Source: CAITNM01 sp964446295 (GTDB taxonomy: Bacteria; Pseudomonadota; Alphaproteobacteria; Paracaedibacterales; CAITNM01). From it: DNA of 34,295 nucleotides. Below the pieces are notes generated by a model, which saw nothing but the letters and a program-made list of their open reading frames with translations, made no database searches and was not told the origin of the DNA. The stretch's first letter is position 1. Each line of letters starts with the position of its first letter. Shown here in pieces: positions 33,201-34,295 of this stretch. The DNA is taken from positions 1 through 34,295 of the forward strand of contig CAYUNR010000011.1 of NCBI GenBank assembly GCA_964446295.1, given 5' to 3'. The translations under genes and the position numbers were made by a program.

Positions 33201-33371
33201 AGGGAAATTTTTAGAGGCTTTAATTTCAAGGGCTGAAGCTTTGTATGGCGTGAACGTTCTGATTAGAATTTTAATGCAGGCTTTTTGGGTGCATTCAAAT
33301 TGCAATCCTTGCCAAACCACCGCAAGTACAGCGACGCTTATAAGAATCTTTTTAAGAAAGCGGCTTTTCAT
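30207..33371 (-). CDS. tamB: Translocation and assembly module subunit TamB
   Basis: 1054 residues, typical of TamB in Alphaproteobacteria. An N-terminal membrane anchor (about 8-20) is followed by a long run of beta-strand repeats with few motifs, the hydrophobic groove that bridges inner and outer membrane. The conserved C-terminal TamB domain holds GEITFVDDDRNNPRLNIRA, IDFSSTPSMPEEEILSLLLF and the end NSGVGISWIKRY. With TamA it helps insert outer-membrane proteins and is implicated in phospholipid transport to the outer membrane. Its start overlaps the tamA stop (TAATG), so the pair is translationally coupled. No terminator is evident after it. Confidence 0.94.
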   Translation of the reverse strand: MKSRFLKKILISVAVLAVVWQGLQFECTQKACIKILIRTFTPYKASALEIKASKNFPLSANIQSITLVKNKSPVATFKNVIWNIPNALFKGITLNIGECTLTTETAPLDFDFSSISPSVMGYCLQNISGSLKRFNQIAIEQLQINNKNLAVHLKRQDPEWIGIITHNAEKLTLTLSQLKDHATLNLEGSWEGKRYLANAQIYNNAIDFSAKTSIQPFANEHVINFFGQEVSLTARFEKTTGRQLLPLKIETSKGHTLQGECTQKSNVLNGKFVWALPNPGSNELAKCHITIEGYSSRPTIKWEFQEGIKPLEKAFGECTFVDANHIKVSAQLRHDEKNTASVDMDLSLNPFLINGHSVIASQDLQKLLHIFWPSAKGSLNFKASFENVSSLEKGHITVSGQGAVHDTDFHLPIDVNISINNGLGEGELHLTKGHYQKRPLDAHIAFNSTSTEIHVQKCKLQLQDLQLALLKPTAYHFENGLSPTQLQFCAGIVEITKLKLNDAATTTGTINLRNIQLSGLKILFNDSDITGVLNGQLQKLEGQQATIKLDVSKGYWQQHQDKQTYKILNNLNANLEAQFENAVWKWKFNVKDQDKINLETKGSANINDSTIDAHIKGTTRLKLLTDWLATDDRIFGDISINLCAKGAINSPMLEGTVDADNGLYENSEVGTFYQNIIIRTKAQGKRLIVNRFTAQDVTKSNDPDQGQLRGEGWIDFTDPLSPVFNVPMHLFHLRIAQNDGFVSDASGTLTITGKGADVGCKGEVTLEKASYFIESSADTKVPKIIDRHLKKSKEKQAKQYATAFPLEILVHNPDGSFKVVGSGADTTWKGDFYVRKSIVNPFLVGTVRLHKGTLDILGKVLKITRGEITFVDDDRNNPRLNIRAIKKIEGGIIVVIEIKGTGNSTIIDFSSTPSMPEEEILSLLLFGKKLGEVSVLQSVQLAEIAKSDESGHGFFEKMRSNFGFDQFEFKTSTRGGASETDEDATPQERSEAKTNQAVRIGKEFGKVQVAIEQGAGSETSKVVVSTPLGKNLALQGDVGAAQNSGVGISWIKRY

Positions 33372-34295
33372 TAGAACGCCTGCCCCACGCTTACGTAAAA
33401 CTGGTAAGGGTTATCATAGGGTTTCTTGGTACCTGGTAGTTTACGACGCTGCAACGGGAAGGCAATGTCTATACGCACCGGAGCATAAGCTGTGTAATAG
33501 CGAACACCAAATCCAGTTCCCCAAAGTAGTTTTTTACCAAAATTTGGAATACTTCGTTGAGACACGGTTCCTGCTTCAATAAACGCGACAGCACCTATAG
33601 TTTCCGTGAAACGGTAACGAAGTTCACCGCCAAATTCTAGTAAAGATTCACCTCCCAATGGAACTTTTTTCTCGTCAATTGGGCTAATGAGCTGGTATCC
33701 ATAACCACGCACAGATCCGTTACCACCACCATAAAAACGCTTGTTCGGTGGCAAGTCATTAAAATTACGGATTTTCAAAGTGCCAATGCGCACAAATGAT
33801 GCCAAAGTTCCCATGTCTTCATCTAAGCTATTGGTTTGGAAGGGAATGTATATGCTTGCACTTGCTTGGCCTATAAGCATGCCCTTACTTGACCCTAAGT
33901 GCCCTGTGTAGGGTGTAATATTTCCCCCGACCTTGAAACCACGTGTTGGATTTAATAAGTCATTTGATGCATCAATTTCCAATTCAACGGGCACACCAAC
34001 AAGACGAACAGGGCTTTTTGCATTTGTTGTGCGCGGGCGAATGTTACCATTTTCTGTGCTAAGACCAACGGAGCCTGACAGCATATCGGTAAATTGGCGA
34101 TCAATTTTACTTGATAAAGCAAATGTTTGGCTTCGATAAGCACGCGTATCTTCTTTAAGCACATAGGTTTCATTCTTTAGGGTTTGCTTGGGCGCGCCAA
34201 AATCAGGGACGTTATAGAAAAAGCGAGCCTTGTTTCGAATTTTTGAAACACGCAAGGTTGCACCAAGGTTTTCTCCACCTCCCCTAAGGTTATAA
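33371..34295 (-). CDS. tamA: Outer-membrane assembly factor TamA, 5' end outside window
   Basis: The frame stays open to the window edge (YNLRGGGENLGATLRVSK upstream of the first possible TTG), so the gene continues beyond it and the N-terminal POTRA domains are missing. The visible 308 codons are the Omp85-type beta-barrel. KRFYGGGNGSVRGYGYQLIS contains the conserved V-R-G-Y of loop 6, and the C-terminus (RIDIAFPLQRR ... QFYVSVGQAF) ends in Phe as barrel proteins do. BamA is the alternative, but direct coupling to tamB makes TamA much more likely. Confidence 0.93.
   Translation of the reverse strand, partial: YNLRGGGENLGATLRVSKIRNKARFFYNVPDFGAPKQTLKNETYVLKEDTRAYRSQTFALSSKIDRQFTDMLSGSVGLSTENGNIRPRTTNAKSPVRLVGVPVELEIDASNDLLNPTRGFKVGGNITPYTGHLGSSKGMLIGQASASIYIPFQTNSLDEDMGTLASFVRIGTLKIRNFNDLPPNKRFYGGGNGSVRGYGYQLISPIDEKKVPLGGESLLEFGGELRYRFTETIGAVAFIEAGTVSQRSIPNFGKKLLWGTGFGVRYYTAYAPVRIDIAFPLQRRKLPGTKKPYDNPYQFYVSVGQAF

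Noticed and set aside
1..34295. CRISPR arrays, tRNA/rRNA genes or insertion sequences
   Set aside because: I saw no regularly spaced repeats, no tRNA-like cloverleaf or T-loop consensus and no transposase or integrase frame. A tRNA or covariance-model scan was not possible.

Overview
The window looks like a chromosomal segment of an AT-rich alphaproteobacterium that lives inside protists, most likely a Holosporales/Paracaedibacter-like endosymbiont. The pointers are FliX (a flagellar assembly regulator known from Alphaproteobacteria), a partial phage/GTA-type holin-like gene, palindromic intergenic repeats of a style I associate with Rickettsiales/Holosporales, and many exported proteins with eukaryote-like or enzyme domains. 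The taxonomic placement is inference. I find no tRNA, rRNA, CRISPR array or transposase.

There are 29 supported genes. Twelve are housekeeping, phage or toxin genes: holin-like partial, yafQ-type toxin, DUF4143 ATPase, recG, hisC, FMN reductase, fliX, mutT, rocD, fabG, tamB and partial tamA. The other 17 begin with an N-terminal export signal and are mostly unknown, so the window is a housekeeping backbone interleaved with candidate secreted effectors.

Layout. 1-447: end of a phage/GTA-like gene. 0.5-7.3 kb: exported block with a SAM methyltransferase, two tandem beta-strand-repeat paralogues, a papain-like protease, an orphan YafQ-type toxin and two unknown proteins. 7.4-10.4 kb: a composite locus in which three copies of the 3' end of recG separate an exported tandem Myb/SANT-like protein from a DUF4143 ATPase, next to intact recG. 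10.3-13.5 kb: hisC-recG operon. 13.6-20.5 kb: a 1045-residue exported repeat protein, an exported 2-oxoglutarate/Fe(II) oxygenase, and two paralogous exported proteins sharing a Cys-x-Glu...Arg-Asn-Phe-Leu-Asn signature. 20.5-27.6 kb: FMN reductase, fliX, mutT and rocD mixed with four exported proteins, one a divergent methyltransferase and one an internally duplicated protein. 27.8-29.8 kb: fabG followed by an exported GNAT-like protein, the insert being bounded by a perfect 25-bp duplication of the fabG 3' end. 29.8-34.3 kb: a small exported protein and the tamA-tamB operon.

The most interesting points are the exported double Myb/SANT-like protein (candidate nucleomodulin), the repeated pattern of accessory genes sitting beside housekeeping genes whose 3' ends are duplicated (recG three times, fabG twice), and a 10-G homopolymer upstream of a surface-type repeat gene. 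Functions of the exported proteins are inferred from motifs seen by eye. No database search was run.
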